Shown in pieces: positions 42,301-50,905 of a stretch of 52,481 nucleotides of DNA; within the stretch, counting starts at the first letter, position 1, and every line of letters begins with the position of its first letter. Source of the DNA: Verrucomicrobiaceae bacterium. GTDB taxonomy: Bacteria; Verrucomicrobiota; Verrucomicrobiia; Verrucomicrobiales; Akkermansiaceae. The stretch lies in contig JAIXWR010000019.1 in NCBI GenBank assembly GCA_027491155.1, positions 1-52,481 of the forward strand, given 5' to 3'. The notes under the pieces are model-generated. The model was given only the letters and a program-made list of their open reading frames with translations, was not told where the DNA came from and made no database searches. The position numbers were made by a program, and so were the translations under genes.

Positions 42301-45300
42301 AGTTGTTGAGGCTTCCGGCGATGTTCAGCGTCCCGGCTTCCACGCGGGTGGCCGCCGAGTAGGTGTTGGCCGCGGTCAGGGTGGTGGACGAGGCTCCGAT
42401 CTTGACGACCGGGTTGGTCGTTCCCGCCAGCACCGTGGTAATGGTCTGCGGGGTGGCCGGATTCAGCTTGATGTCGCCGCTACCGCTCAGGTTGAGGGTG
42501 CCGCCGAGAACGTTGCGGGTCAGGCTGAAGCTGTTGTCCGCCGCCACCGTGTCGAGGACCGAGGTGGTGCCGCTGACGTTGATCAGGGTGTCGAGCGGAA
42601 CGGTCAGGGCCGAACCCGTGATATTGATGGTGCCGCCGCCGAGGTTGAACTCGGCACTCGTGTTCCGCTGGATGACGCCCCAGGTGGACTTCAGCGACAG
42701 GGTGCCCGCCGTGAGGTTGTACTGGTCGATGCCGGTCAGCATGTTGGCTCCGGCAGCGGTGTTGCCGCGGTTGTCGAGGACCACGAAGTTGGTGGTCGCC
42801 GAGCCGCCGGTCTGGTTGATGATGCCCTGGCCGTCGATGCCGACGTAGATGCCGCCGTTTTGCTCGGTCGCACCGGCGGTGCTTGGAGTCGTCGCCGGAC
42901 TGGGTCCGGTGATCGACAGCGTGCCTGCGGTCAGGTTGTAGGTCGACGTTTCCGTGCCGAAATGCCCGACGCGGAGCTGGTTGACGATCGAGACCGTGGA
43001 ACCGGACGCCTGATTGACCGTGGTGCTGTTGTTCGCCGCTTCGCCGATGTGGAGGTTGCCGGTGGAAATGGTAGAGCCGGAATCGATGTTCAGCACCGAG
43101 CCGTTCACCAGCGGGCCGAGGCGGATCAGGCCGCCGTTGGTGCCGTCGGAGAGGTTGATGGTGCTGGTGCCGGTGTTGAAGCCGGTGCCGAGGGAGTCCA
43201 GATGGAGCTGGACGCCGCCCCATTGCAAGGGCCCGGTGGCCACGCCGATGATGTCCTGGCCTGCGGGCAGGGTGTAGCCGTCGGCGCGGTTGATGCGAAG
43301 AATGGGATCGGTCGGATTGGTGGTGTTGGTGCCGGAGACCAGATAAACATCCCCGGTTCCCAAGGTCGCCGTCGTGTTCGCCGGAACCGCCTGGTTGTCG
43401 CCGATGATCACGACGGTCTGGCCGCCACCGGTTCCACTGCCGTCGTCGCTGCTATTGACGATCAGGTCGCCGAAGGTGTTGGCGGCCAGCAGGCGTACGT
43501 TGATGCCCGAGTTATTGTAGGTGCTCACGCTCAGGTCGCCGCCGCTGATCACCCCGGCAATCGTGGAAGTGTTTGCGTTGGCCCCGATCCGGGCGTCATA
43601 GGCGGTTCCCGCCGAGTTCCCGGGCGTACCGGTCACCGTGATGTTCCCGTTCCAGGTCGCACCTTCGAGCCGCAGGGCCCCGATCGATCCTTCCGCATCA
43701 TTGAAGCCGTCGCCGGTGATCGTGATGTTGTTCGGATAGATGTTGGCATTCGAGCAGAACAACTGGTTCTCGTTCTCCACCGTGATGGGGCCGGTGCCGA
43801 CGGCGTTCGCGGCGGCGGAGAGACGGCTCGAACCGCTAAGCGGGCTCTCGAGAATCAGGCTCCCGCTGAAGCCGGTGGAGACTCCGGAGAAGGTCGCCGT
43901 GCGGGCGACCGGCGTCGCGACCACGGTGTTGTTCGGGTTGACCCGCACCGTGCCGCTATCGCTCAGGCTGCGGTTGAAGGTGAAGTCGCCGTCGTCGTCC
44001 GTGACCTTGAGGGTCGCGGTCGGGCCGACCCTGACGCCGGAGGTCGCCGTGAGGGTGCCGCCGTCGTGGTCGAGTTCCAGCGTCCCGGCCTGGATGTCGG
44101 TGAGGCCGCTGTAGGTGTTGGCATTCCGCAAGGTGACGGTGCCGTCGCCCGATTTCACGAAATCCATGGCACCGCTGCCCGAGAGCGTCCCGGAAGCGAG
44201 GGTGTAGGCCGTGGCATCGGCGGTGAACTCGACGCGCTGCGGATCGATGGTGCCGACCAGCGCGATGGTCGTATTGGCGATGGTCGGAATGGGCGGCACG
44301 GGGTCGCCGAAGATCACGTCATCCTTGCTGGCGAAAAGCACGCCCGCCGGGCCGCCGACCGTGTCCCAGTTGGCGGTGGTGAGATTCCAGTCGCCATTGA
44401 CCGTTCCCGCCCAGGTCAGCTTTTTCACCGCGGTCACGTCGAGCGCGATGGCCGATCCGTTGTCGATGAGCGTGGCGGTGATGCTATCGGGCTTGGTGCC
44501 GAGCACGAAGCCGCCGATTCCCGGCGAAGCGCCGGTGTAGGAAATGAGCGGATAGACACCGACCTCGAAGCCGCCGGCCGCGCCGATATTCACCGTGGTG
44601 GTGCCGGCTTGGGTCAGCCCGCCCGGAGAGGTGACCTGAATCACGTCGGAGACGCCTTCCCCTGCGTCGATTTCAAGGGTCGTTGCACCCGCACCAAAGG
44701 CAAGCGTCGGGGTGGTAAGGGTGCCGATCGCGGCAAGATTCCCTGCAATCAGGGTGGTTCCGCCGGCGACGGTGACTCCGCCGTTGAAGGCGCCTTGGGC
44801 GGCGAGGCTGCCCGCGCTCAGGATCGCAGGGCCCTGGACCGTCGGGCTGTTCACGAACAGGCGGCCTGGACCGGTCTTGGTGAAGCCGCCGGGGCCGCTG
44901 ATCGGGGTGGAGATGGTGAGGTCGTTGGGTGCGGGAGCTTCGATCACGCTCACCGTTTTGGACGGCCAGTTGAACTCCAGCGTCCCGGTACCGACGATGC
45001 GGTGACCGGCACCGGTGGTGGTGGCTCCGTTGAGCGCCACTCCGCCGAGCGCTTGGGTGAAACCCGCGTTGAGGGTGAGGGTGCCAGCGTCTGCGCTGCC
45101 TTGTCCGAAAGTGACGGTCGTGGGCGGATGGATTGCGTTGTTGTTATTGACCGTCAGACCGCCGACCGCGATGCCCAGCGGGCCGTGGACGTTACCGGTC
45201 GAACTGATGGTCCAGGTGCCTGCGTCGGTCTTGAATGGAGCCGAAGTGCCCAGACTCATCGTACCGGTGATGTTGCCGGTCCCGTTACCACGAAGGAAGA

Positions 45301-46135
45301 ACCCCGTCGTCGGGGTGGCGGCGTTGGTGATGCTGCCGGAGATCGTCAGATTGCCGCTGTCGGACTGGAGCGTCTGGTTGATGGGGCTGTCAAAGACGAT
45401 CGGCCCCGCCCAGGTGTTGTTTCCCGAAATGTTGACGAGAGCGGTGCGGCCTTGTCCGCCGGCCACGGCCGACTTGAGGGTGAGGGTTCGTCCGGCACCG
45501 AAAGCGAAGCCACCCGCGAGCTGGAGGCTGTTCGTGTCGGAGCCCGATGCCGGAGCCACGTTCGAGACAAGGATGTTGCCACCGGCTCCCGCGCTCGCCG
45601 CCGCGGTGCCGAAGCGAAGCCCCCCGTCGGTGACGTTGATGAACGCGTTGAAAGTGTTGGTGCCGTTGAGAATCAGCGTTCCGCCGCCGGTCTTGAACCA
45701 GGTGGTGGTCCCGGCGATCGGCGAGTTGATCGACAGTGTCCCCGCGACCTGGATGGTGGGGTTGGTGCCGGCCAGGGTGACCACCGCGGTGGTCGGCGAA
45801 CTGGCAAGAACCCCGGCCACGTCACCGGAGGCACCCGTGTCGTCCCACTGGACCCCGTTGATGACGGTGTTGCCGCTGAAATTGAGGGTCGGTGCGGCCG
45901 TCCAGTCGCGGGCGATATTGCCGATTTCCGTATTGCTGTCCGGCACGTTGGAGCCGGTCCAGTTCGTGGTCAGGTTCCATGCGTGAGGCCCGGCGTTGAC
46001 GGCACCGGTCCAAGCGATGGACTGGGCTTGGAGTTTTGCCTGCATCAAAGCACAGGCGAAAACGGAGGAAATGAGGACGGGGACGCTGAAACGACGGGAG
46101 ATGCGAAGATTCGCAAAGCAGAATTTGTTTTTCAT
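39326..46135 (-). CDS. Exported autotransporter-associated beta-strand repeat (PATR) protein
   Basis: This 2269-residue protein starts with MKNKFCFANLRISRRFSV, an extended N-terminus, then a signal hydrophobic stretch and cleavage near LQAQS. Most of the length is a beta-helix of PATR units, recognisable as the block KxGxGxLxLxxxNTYxGxTxVxxGTLxV, repeated many times (for example SGDGTVTLRNANTYSGLTDI). Asn, Thr, Gly and Ser dominate. The last roughly 150 residues have no membrane beta-barrel: they contain LGWAAENGL, DPDNDGLANVVEFA (a calcium-type loop seen in verrucomicrobial exported proteins) and a small beta domain. It is probably released or held by the C-terminal region. The AGGAA ribosome site is 5 bp from the start. 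Confidence 0.9.
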   Translation of the reverse strand: MKNKFCFANLRISRRFSVPVLISSVFACALMQAKLQAQSIAWTGAVNAGPHAWNLTTNWTGSNVPDSNTEIGNIARDWTAAPTLNFSGNTVINGVQWDDTGASGDVAGVLASSPTTAVVTLAGTNPTIQVAGTLSINSPIAGTTTWFKTGGGTLILNGTNTFNAFINVTDGGLRFGTAAASAGAGGNILVSNVAPASGSDTNSLQLAGGFAFGAGRTLTLKSAVAGGQGRTALVNISGNNTWAGPIVFDSPINQTLQSDSGNLTISGSITNAATPTTGFFLRGNGTGNITGTMSLGTSAPFKTDAGTWTISSTGNVHGPLGIAVGGLTVNNNNAIHPPTTVTFGQGSADAGTLTLNAGFTQALGGVALNGATTTGAGHRIVGTGTLEFNWPSKTVSVIEAPAPNDLTISTPISGPGGFTKTGPGRLFVNSPTVQGPAILSAGSLAAQGAFNGGVTVAGGTTLIAGNLAAIGTLTTPTLAFGAGATTLEIDAGEGVSDVIQVTSPGGLTQAGTTTVNIGAAGGFEVGVYPLISYTGASPGIGGFVLGTKPDSITATLIDNGSAIALDVTAVKKLTWAGTVNGDWNLTTANWDTVGGPAGVLFASKDDVIFGDPVPPIPTIANTTIALVGTIDPQRVEFTADATAYTLASGTLSGSGAMDFVKSGDGTVTLRNANTYSGLTDIQAGTLELDHDGGTLTATSGVRVGPTATLKVTDDDGDFTFNRSLSDSGTVRVNPNNTVVATPVARTATFSGVSTGFSGSLILESPLSGSSRLSAAANAVGTGPITVENENQLFCSNANIYPNNITITGDGFNDAEGSIGALRLEGATWNGNITVTGTPGNSAGTAYDARIGANANTSTIAGVISGGDLSVSTYNNSGINVRLLAANTFGDLIVNSSDDGSGTGGGQTVVIIGDNQAVPANTTATLGTGDVYLVSGTNTTNPTDPILRINRADGYTLPAGQDIIGVATGPLQWGGVQLHLDSLGTGFNTGTSTINLSDGTNGGLIRLGPLVNGSVLNIDSGSTISTGNLHIGEAANNSTTVNQASGSTVSIVNQLRVGHFGTETSTYNLTAGTLSITGPSPATTPSTAGATEQNGGIYVGIDGQGIINQTGGSATTNFVVLDNRGNTAAGANMLTGIDQYNLTAGTLSLKSTWGVIQRNTSAEFNLGGGTINITGSALTVPLDTLINVSGTTSVLDTVAADNSFSLTRNVLGGTLNLSGSGDIKLNPATPQTITTVLAGTTNPVVKIGASSTTLTAANTYSAATRVEAGTLNIAGSLNNSDVTVFDAATIGGEGSVKSLQLGATTGSNLLIDGGTAGALTVNGALVLNGTTTVDFTGTPTGNTVTVLNFTGPLSGAGTFALANAATYRSVTFNTNPSDVTLTLDLKDLTWTGTDGVAPTAWNINGAENWTDGGVTPVKKFFNGDSVTFNDSVTPAVNQTVNITGNVKPEAVTVNNTAIEYTIAGTAGNGIGGSASLTKSGTGLLTLSSPNTFTGPIAVNAGVLKAGNVEAFGASSGITVASGGQVNLNGTAFGATRSYSYTIAGNGGDGRGALINETANIASNASVTNLTLSGNASVGAYGGTGDGNRFDIGFNGTVFGSVNGGGFTLTKIGDAMVNVRAASSNITYVVDAGTLRAENSNLALGSNPVTVNAGRLDSWGNLSFAVPVTLAGGSALTSSNGTGTWTGGLTLNGNVNFGGAATITVDSVIGGSGSLNKIDAGTLILTAANTYLGTTTVTAGSLQVNNAAAIPSASITVDSLAAAGRVIVNGGVTLPNSITVGAGPLIAGTVGRGFIESTGTGQGIYSGTITINSPVGAGGSFLASNTIGNELVFTGPVNTTGGVQISQRDGRVIFSGGGTATGSTLITTGTTILGANEGMPSGLNLSVGGSGAATLEMAGFSQTLAGLQRAAGNAATVTNSSLGLSTLNLNISGTSTYTGVITGNLELNKLGAGTQELTVANSYTGNTTVTAGTLRVSNFSGSATGTGTVTVAASGTLAGTGIVGGNVVVNGQVAPGVTTGALTVNSNVTFNAGSTLKVDVSDASAPKQDLLSVVGSISATGATLDFDVTGALADPVYVVATYTGSAPAGFTAVDVPTGYVVDYDYNGNSIALVNAYLGWAAENGLTPGVNDGKLQDPDNDGLANVVEFATDGDPLSGENSGKIRSIIADVDSGAPVVNALTITLPVRAGAVFNGPGDQVSDSVDGIIYKIQASANLSDFTSANVTEVTDNSAILTQLSLPALSGAGWTYRTFRAPGTPGTDTKEFLRVVAE

Positions 46136-46136
46136 T

Positions 46137-46177
46137 GGGTTTCCTAGGGTCTCAAACCCCTAAAACCTGTCTGACAG
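46137..46177 (-). promoter_or_regulatory. Leader hairpin over ribosome binding site and upstream palindrome of the PATR gene
   Basis: GGGTTT at 46137-46142 and AAACCC at 46154-46159 are inverted and enclose most of the AGGAA ribosome binding site (46141-46145), so the mRNA could hide it. Upstream, CTGTC-T-GACAG at 46167-46177 is a perfect palindrome that may be an operator. Both are short, and the function is inferred from position. Confidence 0.4.
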
Positions 46178-46264
46178 CTTCGCAAGCGGATTTCTCGCTC
46201 CGTGGGAAAATCGTCCCGTCGGCGGGAGCAGACCCCGCCGTGATCGGCTGACACCAAGCCCGCC

Positions 46265-46738
46265 TCAGCGGAGCGCGGCGCGATCGGCCGCAAAGGCCCC
46301 CAGCAGCCCGCCTAGCACCGCAAGACCGCAGAACAACGGCGAACCGAAGAAAAACATGGCCGCTCCCGGATGACCGGCGATCAAGGCGCAGAAAGCTCCG
46401 GCGCCGTAGGCAATGAGAGGCATGCCTACCCCCCAGTAAATCGCGTTCCGACCGCCCAGCAGCGAACCGGAAAGTGCGACCAGCAAGGCCATCAGGAACG
46501 AACCGGCCCCCATGCGGGCCGCAGGCTCAAGCCAACCCGCGCTGTCCGATGCGAACCAGACCCCGGCCGATCCGCCGAAGAGCAGCGCGGCGGTCATCAC
46601 GACCAGCGTCGAAACAAGACCTTCGCGGGTCCCGGTCCACATGCCCGGAGCGCGATCATGGACCTCCCGGCCCGAAACCAGCGAGGCGCGGCGTCCGGAA
46701 ATCGAAAGTGCGGGGGAAACGGGGAGTTTCGGGCTCAT
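46265..46738 (-). CDS. Four-helix membrane protein, paralogue of the next gene
   Basis: The 157-residue protein has a polar N-terminus of about 40 residues and four hydrophobic segments: roughly residues 41-62, 75-95, 102-122 and 127-150. Conserved parts with the protein at 46848 are GGSAGVWF (there GGTGGHWF) and SGSLLGGRNAIYWGVGMPLIAYGAG (there the equivalent GMPILAYLGG). The family is not known to me. It is probably an inner membrane protein. It is the second gene after the paralogue, separated by 109 bp. Confidence 0.65.
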   Translation of the reverse strand: MSPKLPVSPALSISGRRASLVSGREVHDRAPGMWTGTREGLVSTLVVMTAALLFGGSAGVWFASDSAGWLEPAARMGAGSFLMALLVALSGSLLGGRNAIYWGVGMPLIAYGAGAFCALIAGHPGAAMFFFGSPLFCGLAVLGGLLGAFAADRAALR

Positions 46739-46847
46739 GCTTTAAGAATCGCAGTGGATCGGCGTGATTTTCAAAAAACCTGAATTATTCCGGGAAACGA
46801 ATTTTGAGGAAGCCCCGACCTTCAGTGGATTCGGGTCATTCTGCGAA

Positions 46848-47309
46848 TCAAGCCTGCGCGGCGAGGTCCTTCCGGGAGAAAACACCGTCCACGAGAAAGG
46901 CGCCCATGGTTCCGGTGGCGATCGAGAGACCCATGAAGAAGGGCGCTCCGTAGACCAGGCCGGCAACGCCTACGCGACCGGTCGCCAAGGCGATCAGGAC
47001 GCCGCCCAGATAGGCCAGAATGGGCATTCCCATTCCCCAACGAACGGGATTCCTGCCGAAAAAGAGAGAGCCCGGAACGGAAACAAGCGCCCCCATGATC
47101 AGCGAACCCGCCGACAACTGGAGGATCCGCTGAAGAAGACCACCGTCGACAAGACGCGCATCGAACCAATGGCCTCCCGTCCCTCCGAAGATCATCGCCA
47201 TGGCCAGCACATACAGTGTGGCACCCCAATGGCATCCGCGACCGACCCAGGCTGCAGGCTTCGCCTCCGAAACCACCGCCTCCTTTGATATTTCAGATCC
47301 CCCGATCAT
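46848..47309 (-). CDS. Four-helix membrane protein, paralogue of the previous gene
   Basis: The 153-residue protein starts at 47309 (MIGGSEISKEAV); an in-frame ATG at 47381 would add 24 residues that are Lys-rich and unlike the sister gene. Four membrane segments are spaced as in the 46265 protein, and the GRNPVRWGMGMPILAYLGG block aligns with it. Tandem duplication is the simplest origin, with a divergent N-terminus. The function is unknown. A GAGCT-GACA-AGCTC palindrome at 47336-47349 lies in its promoter region. Confidence 0.62.
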   Translation of the reverse strand: MIGGSEISKEAVVSEAKPAAWVGRGCHWGATLYVLAMAMIFGGTGGHWFDARLVDGGLLQRILQLSAGSLIMGALVSVPGSLFFGRNPVRWGMGMPILAYLGGVLIALATGRVGVAGLVYGAPFFMGLSIATGTMGAFLVDGVFSRKDLAAQA

Positions 47310-47532
47310 GTGGGCGAGAAATATCAATAGTTTCGGAGCTGACAAGCTCAATCGGTCTCGATTTTTTAGAATTTTGAACATTCAGGAGCTGACGCTGTCA
47401 AAAGTGAGCCCCCGAGCCATCGCCGGAAGACCCCGGAAACTCCCCTTCCGATGGCCCCCGCGGAACCCGCAGCAGGCCTGTAACCTGCCGCCCTCCTCCG
47501 GCGTACTCCGGACCGGAATCCCCGCCGACGCC

Positions 47533-48417
47533 ATGAAATCCGTCCTGCTTCCGCTCCTGGTTTTCCTCGCGCCGCTCCGTGCCGCCGAGCTCGACCCCGC
47601 CCGCATCCCCGCCACCGCCAAGTGGCAGCTCCACGCCGACCTCGACGCGATGCGCGCCAGCGGGACCGGGAAAACCCTCTTCGCCCTGCTCGAAGCCGAG
47701 CACGGCAAGCAGTTGCGGGCTTTCAAGCGGATGTTCTCGCTTCATCCCCTGAACGACCTCCGCGACATCACGCTCTATGGCGATGGCAAGGCGGATCACG
47801 CGGTCGCCCTGATCCACGGCACTTTCAACCGCGCCCACATCGAAGACGTGGTCGGTGCCGCGGAGGGCCACGAAACCCGTTCCCACGGCGGCGTCACGGT
47901 GCATCGCTGGAAAGACAAAGGGGTCGACCAGCACGCCGCCTTCGCGAACCCCGACCTGCTGGTCTTCAGCCGGCAGGCCCACCTGCTGCAGGAAGCGCTG
48001 GATGTCCTGGCGGCCAAGGCTCCGGCCGGGGCGGACCCGTTTCTCCAGGCGGACGGCGGGCGACCGCTGATCTCCGCGAGCGCCCGGCTCGCCGAAATCG
48101 AGCTCCCGGAAGACCAGGCCCGGCTGGTCCGGATGGTCCGAACCCTGCGACTGGCCGCGCACGAGCACGAGGGCCGATTCCTCCTGCGGATGGACGCGGA
48201 GACCGCAGACGCGACGGATGCCGACCGCCTGCGGCGGATGCTCGACGGCGTCCTCGCCTTCGCCGAGGCCAGCGACCCGAAGCTCGACGGACTGGACCTC
48301 CAGGCCCGGCTGGAGAGCAATCCCGACCGGCCCGCCATGTCCGGCCGCATCAGCCTGCCGGTCGCCGAGTGGATCGCACTGATGGGCAAGGCCGCGGCGG
48401 AAAAGCAATCGCCCTGA
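47533..48417 (+). CDS. Exported protein upstream of a sigma factor
   Basis: The 294-residue protein starts at 47533 with a signal peptide (MKSVLLPLLVFLAPLRA). The mature part begins with ELDPARIPATAKWQLHADLDAMRASGTGK, a pattern seen in exported verrucomicrobial proteins that model a per-residue error or energy-type sum, but no domain can be named. Helices and strands alternate; there is no catalytic motif and almost no Cys. It precedes the sigma factor by 58 bp on the same strand, so it may be part of its regulon or signal path. A frame extending to 47200 has no signal peptide. Confidence 0.6.
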   Translation: MKSVLLPLLVFLAPLRAAELDPARIPATAKWQLHADLDAMRASGTGKTLFALLEAEHGKQLRAFKRMFSLHPLNDLRDITLYGDGKADHAVALIHGTFNRAHIEDVVGAAEGHETRSHGGVTVHRWKDKGVDQHAAFANPDLLVFSRQAHLLQEALDVLAAKAPAGADPFLQADGGRPLISASARLAEIELPEDQARLVRMVRTLRLAAHEHEGRFLLRMDAETADATDADRLRRMLDGVLAFAEASDPKLDGLDLQARLESNPDRPAMSGRISLPVAEWIALMGKAAAEKQSP

Positions 48418-48475
48418 ACCCGGCCGGCGTTTTCACCGTTTCCATTTCCCGTCCCAAAGCCCACACTGCACCGCC

Positions 48476-49030
48476 GTGGAAGCCGCAACCCACCCCGACG
48501 ACCCCTTGCTCGCGCGACAAGCGCGGGACGGCTCCTCGGCGGCCTTCGGCACCCTGGTCCACCGCCATCATGCCCGCGTTTACGCCTTTCTCCTGACGCT
48601 CACCCGGCATCGGCAGGATGCGGAAGACCTGACCCAGGAGACCTTTCTCCGCGCTTGGAAACACTTCCACCGCTTCGATCCCACCCTGCCCCTGCTGCCC
48701 TGGCTGTTCACGATCGCCCGCCGGCAATCGATCGCCGCCCTGCGCAAGTCCCGCAAGCTTCCCGCCGAACTCGACTTTCCCCAGGCACCCGAACCCGCCA
48801 GCCCGGCGCTCTGGCTGTGGGAGACCGCCAAGCGCGAACTCGGCCCCGATGCCTACAGCGCGCTATGGCTCCACTACCGGGAGGAACTGCCGCTCAAGGA
48901 GGTCGCCACGATCCTCGGCAAGCGCGAGGGCGCGGTGAAAGTCCTGCTCCACCGGGCGCGCAAATCCCTTGCCGAAGCGCTCCACCGGAAATCCCCGCCG
49001 CCGCTGCCCCAACTCCAACGCACCCCTTGA
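48476..49030 (+). CDS. ECF RNA polymerase sigma factor
   Basis: The 184-residue protein begins at a GTG codon. Region 2 spans about residues 15-85 (AFGTLVHRHHARVYAFLLTL, then QDAEDLTQETFLRAWKHF, and LPWLFTIARRQSI). Region 4 spans about 120-170 (LWLHYREELPLKEVATILG, REGAVKVLLHRARKSL). Length is that of a plain ECF factor. The small membrane protein gene 2 bp downstream is the likely anti-sigma factor, so signal-controlled release from the membrane is inferred. Target promoters are not identified. Confidence 0.88.
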   Translation: MEAATHPDDPLLARQARDGSSAAFGTLVHRHHARVYAFLLTLTRHRQDAEDLTQETFLRAWKHFHRFDPTLPLLPWLFTIARRQSIAALRKSRKLPAELDFPQAPEPASPALWLWETAKRELGPDAYSALWLHYREELPLKEVATILGKREGAVKVLLHRARKSLAEALHRKSPPPLPQLQRTP

Positions 49031-49032
49031 AA

Positions 49033-49407
49033 ATGCCCCGCGACCCTTACCACGAAATCGGCGAGCTGCTGCGTTCCACCAAACCGGACCCACGGCCATC
49101 GCCCGGGCTCGAAGCGCGCATCGTCCGGTCCCTGCCCGCCACCTCGCCTGCCGGCGGCGGCCGGGTCTGGCGCTGGTTCCTGCTTCCCCCGGCCGTCGCG
49201 GCGGCCATCGCCTTGATGTGGCCCCAGCCCGCGCCGCAACCTGTGACAGTCCGGCCCGACGCACCCGCTTTGGCGACGGAGCCGCAGCTGGAGCCGCCCG
49301 ACCCCAACCCGCTGGCGCGGGAATCCCTGGCGCTGCGAAACGACGCGCGCCGGGCCGGCCGCTTCCTCATCAACTGCCTGCCCGGCCTCGCGGATCCCGC
49401 GAATTGA
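49033..49407 (+). CDS. Small membrane protein, probable anti-sigma factor
   Basis: The 124-residue protein has a cytoplasmic N-terminus (residues 1-48), one membrane segment at about 49-67 (RWFLLPPAVAAAIALMW) and a Pro-rich outer part. It begins 2 bp after the sigma factor, so the pair is translationally linked. No zinc-binding HxxxCxxC anti-sigma motif is present, so the role rests on context and topology only. Confidence 0.65.
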   Translation: MPRDPYHEIGELLRSTKPDPRPSPGLEARIVRSLPATSPAGGGRVWRWFLLPPAVAAAIALMWPQPAPQPVTVRPDAPALATEPQLEPPDPNPLARESLALRNDARRAGRFLINCLPGLADPAN

Positions 49408-49429
49408 GGGACCCGCGGCGGGCACCGGA

Positions 49430-50017
49430 TCACTTCATCTTCGCCAGGGCCGCGAGGTCGAGCTTGCGGGCAAGGGCGACGAGGTCCTTTTCATCCGCTT
49501 CGGCGTTTCCGACCAGCTCCACGAGGATCCTCCCGTCGGCGACCAGTTGCAGCTTCCGCTCCCCTTCCATCACCGCGGTCTCCCCGGAAATCCGGTGGGT
49601 CTTGCGCCCGGTCAGCTTGAGCAGGTCCTCGTTGGCGATCAGCGGAATCAGCCCCTTCACCAGCGGCGAGTCCTTGATCACCTTGGCCACCACTTCCTTT
49701 TCGCCGGAGCGGTAGGCACGCGACACCGACACACCGCCCCCGACGGCACCGAGGTCATCGCGTTTGAGAGGCTCTCCCTCCCAGCCGTCGATGGTCTCGG
49801 GCAAGGTCGCGCCCACCTTGTCCGCGCCTTTTTCCTCCATCATCTTGATGAGGATGCGGAGCTTTTCGGTCACGGCGGCATCGTCGCCTTTCCGGTAATC
49901 CTCCATCACCTGCCTGAGGCCGGATTCGAAGAGATCGGTCTTCTTCGGGTCGTCCTTGGCGGAGGCGAAAGCGGTGGCGAAAAGGCAGGCGGCGATCAGC
50001 GGGAGGCGGGAGTTCAT
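49430..50017 (-). CDS. Small exported protein of unknown function
   Basis: The 195-residue protein starts at 50017 with a signal peptide (MNSRLPLIAACLFATAFASA). The mature part is charged and mostly alpha/beta; VGGGVSVSRAYRSGEKEV and KDSPLVKGLIPLIANEDLLKL are strand-helix units. No family is recognised. It runs 71 bp after the coiled-coil protein gene on the same strand and ends 22 bp from the convergent sigma-factor operon. Confidence 0.6.
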   Translation of the reverse strand: MNSRLPLIAACLFATAFASAKDDPKKTDLFESGLRQVMEDYRKGDDAAVTEKLRILIKMMEEKGADKVGATLPETIDGWEGEPLKRDDLGAVGGGVSVSRAYRSGEKEVVAKVIKDSPLVKGLIPLIANEDLLKLTGRKTHRISGETAVMEGERKLQLVADGRILVELVGNAEADEKDLVALARKLDLAALAKMK

Positions 50018-50088
50018 GGAATTGGAGCGGCAGGCCGCCGCACTCCGGAGTACGGCGGCAGCGGCCCCGAGGTTACCGGAATCGGGGA

Positions 50089-50748
50089 TCACTCCCCGCC
50101 GGCCTCGCGGTCCTTCTTCTTGCGGCCCTGCTTCTCCATCTCCTGCAAGCGCTTTTCACGATCCTCCAGGCGCTTCGCTCCGTCCTTGAGCTTCTCCTCC
50201 ATCTGCCGGAGTTCCCGCTCCCGGGCACCGAGCTTCTCCGCCATCTGCTGGAGTTCGCGGGCCCGCTCGCCGAGCTTCTTCTCCATCTCGTGGGCCCGCT
50301 TCATCCGTTCCTCGAACTCGCGGTGTGCCTGACGCTCCTTCGCTTCGGCCTCCGGCCTGCCCGCATCGCCGGAAGGCGCCGGGGCCGGCTTCTTCATGAT
50401 CGACTCCAAGCGGTCGAGCCGGGCATTAAGCTCTCGGGCGGCCTTGCCCATCCGGGCATCGCGCTCCTGCATCTCGCGCTCCATCCGGCCGATGCGTTCC
50501 ATGACGGCGCGGTGTTCGCGCTCGATATCCGGTGCCCACCGGGTGGCGGGCGGCAAGGGCCGGCCCGGTGACTGGGGTGCCTGCCGCTCGGCGCGGGCGT
50601 TCTCGCGCTGCCGGGCTTCACGGTGCTCCGGATGTTCCGGTCGGGCATTCTCCTTCGGCGGCGGGACCGGAGCGGGACGTTCCTGGGCTTGGACCGCCGG
50701 AGCGGAAAGGAGGCAAACGGCGAGCAGGCAATGGATGGAGGGTTTCAT
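50089..50748 (-). CDS. Exported coiled-coil protein
   Basis: The 219-residue protein has a signal peptide (MKPSIHCLLAVCLLSAPAVQAQ) and a Pro/Arg/Glu-rich segment to about residue 75. From about 80 to 205 it is a long heptad coiled coil (repeats such as REMQERDARMGKAAREL and MEKKLGERARELQQMAEKL) rich in Glu, Arg, Met and Leu. It probably dimerises in the periplasm as a spacer or scaffold. No named family. It is the first gene of a two-gene unit with the 49430 gene. Confidence 0.7.
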   Translation of the reverse strand: MKPSIHCLLAVCLLSAPAVQAQERPAPVPPPKENARPEHPEHREARQRENARAERQAPQSPGRPLPPATRWAPDIEREHRAVMERIGRMEREMQERDARMGKAARELNARLDRLESIMKKPAPAPSGDAGRPEAEAKERQAHREFEERMKRAHEMEKKLGERARELQQMAEKLGARERELRQMEEKLKDGAKRLEDREKRLQEMEKQGRKKKDREAGGE

Positions 50749-50905
50749 GTCGGATTCGGGTTCGGCCGGGCGGTTTGAAATGAGGCCCGTCTTCTAAGAA
50801 CGCCGCCCGGAGCCGGGAGTTGTCCGGAATCGATCATTTCCCGCCGGGGATTTCCCCGCGCCGGGGATCCCGACGAATCCGCGGTGCCTGCCGCGTAGGA
50901 AGTCC

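Noticed and set aside
42239..46147. A 1302-codon rightward open frame opposite the PATR gene
   Set aside because: It is the antisense of a low-complexity, GC-biased gene; the protein is Arg/Gly/Val-rich without domains, while the PATR frame has clear repeats, a signal peptide and a terminator.
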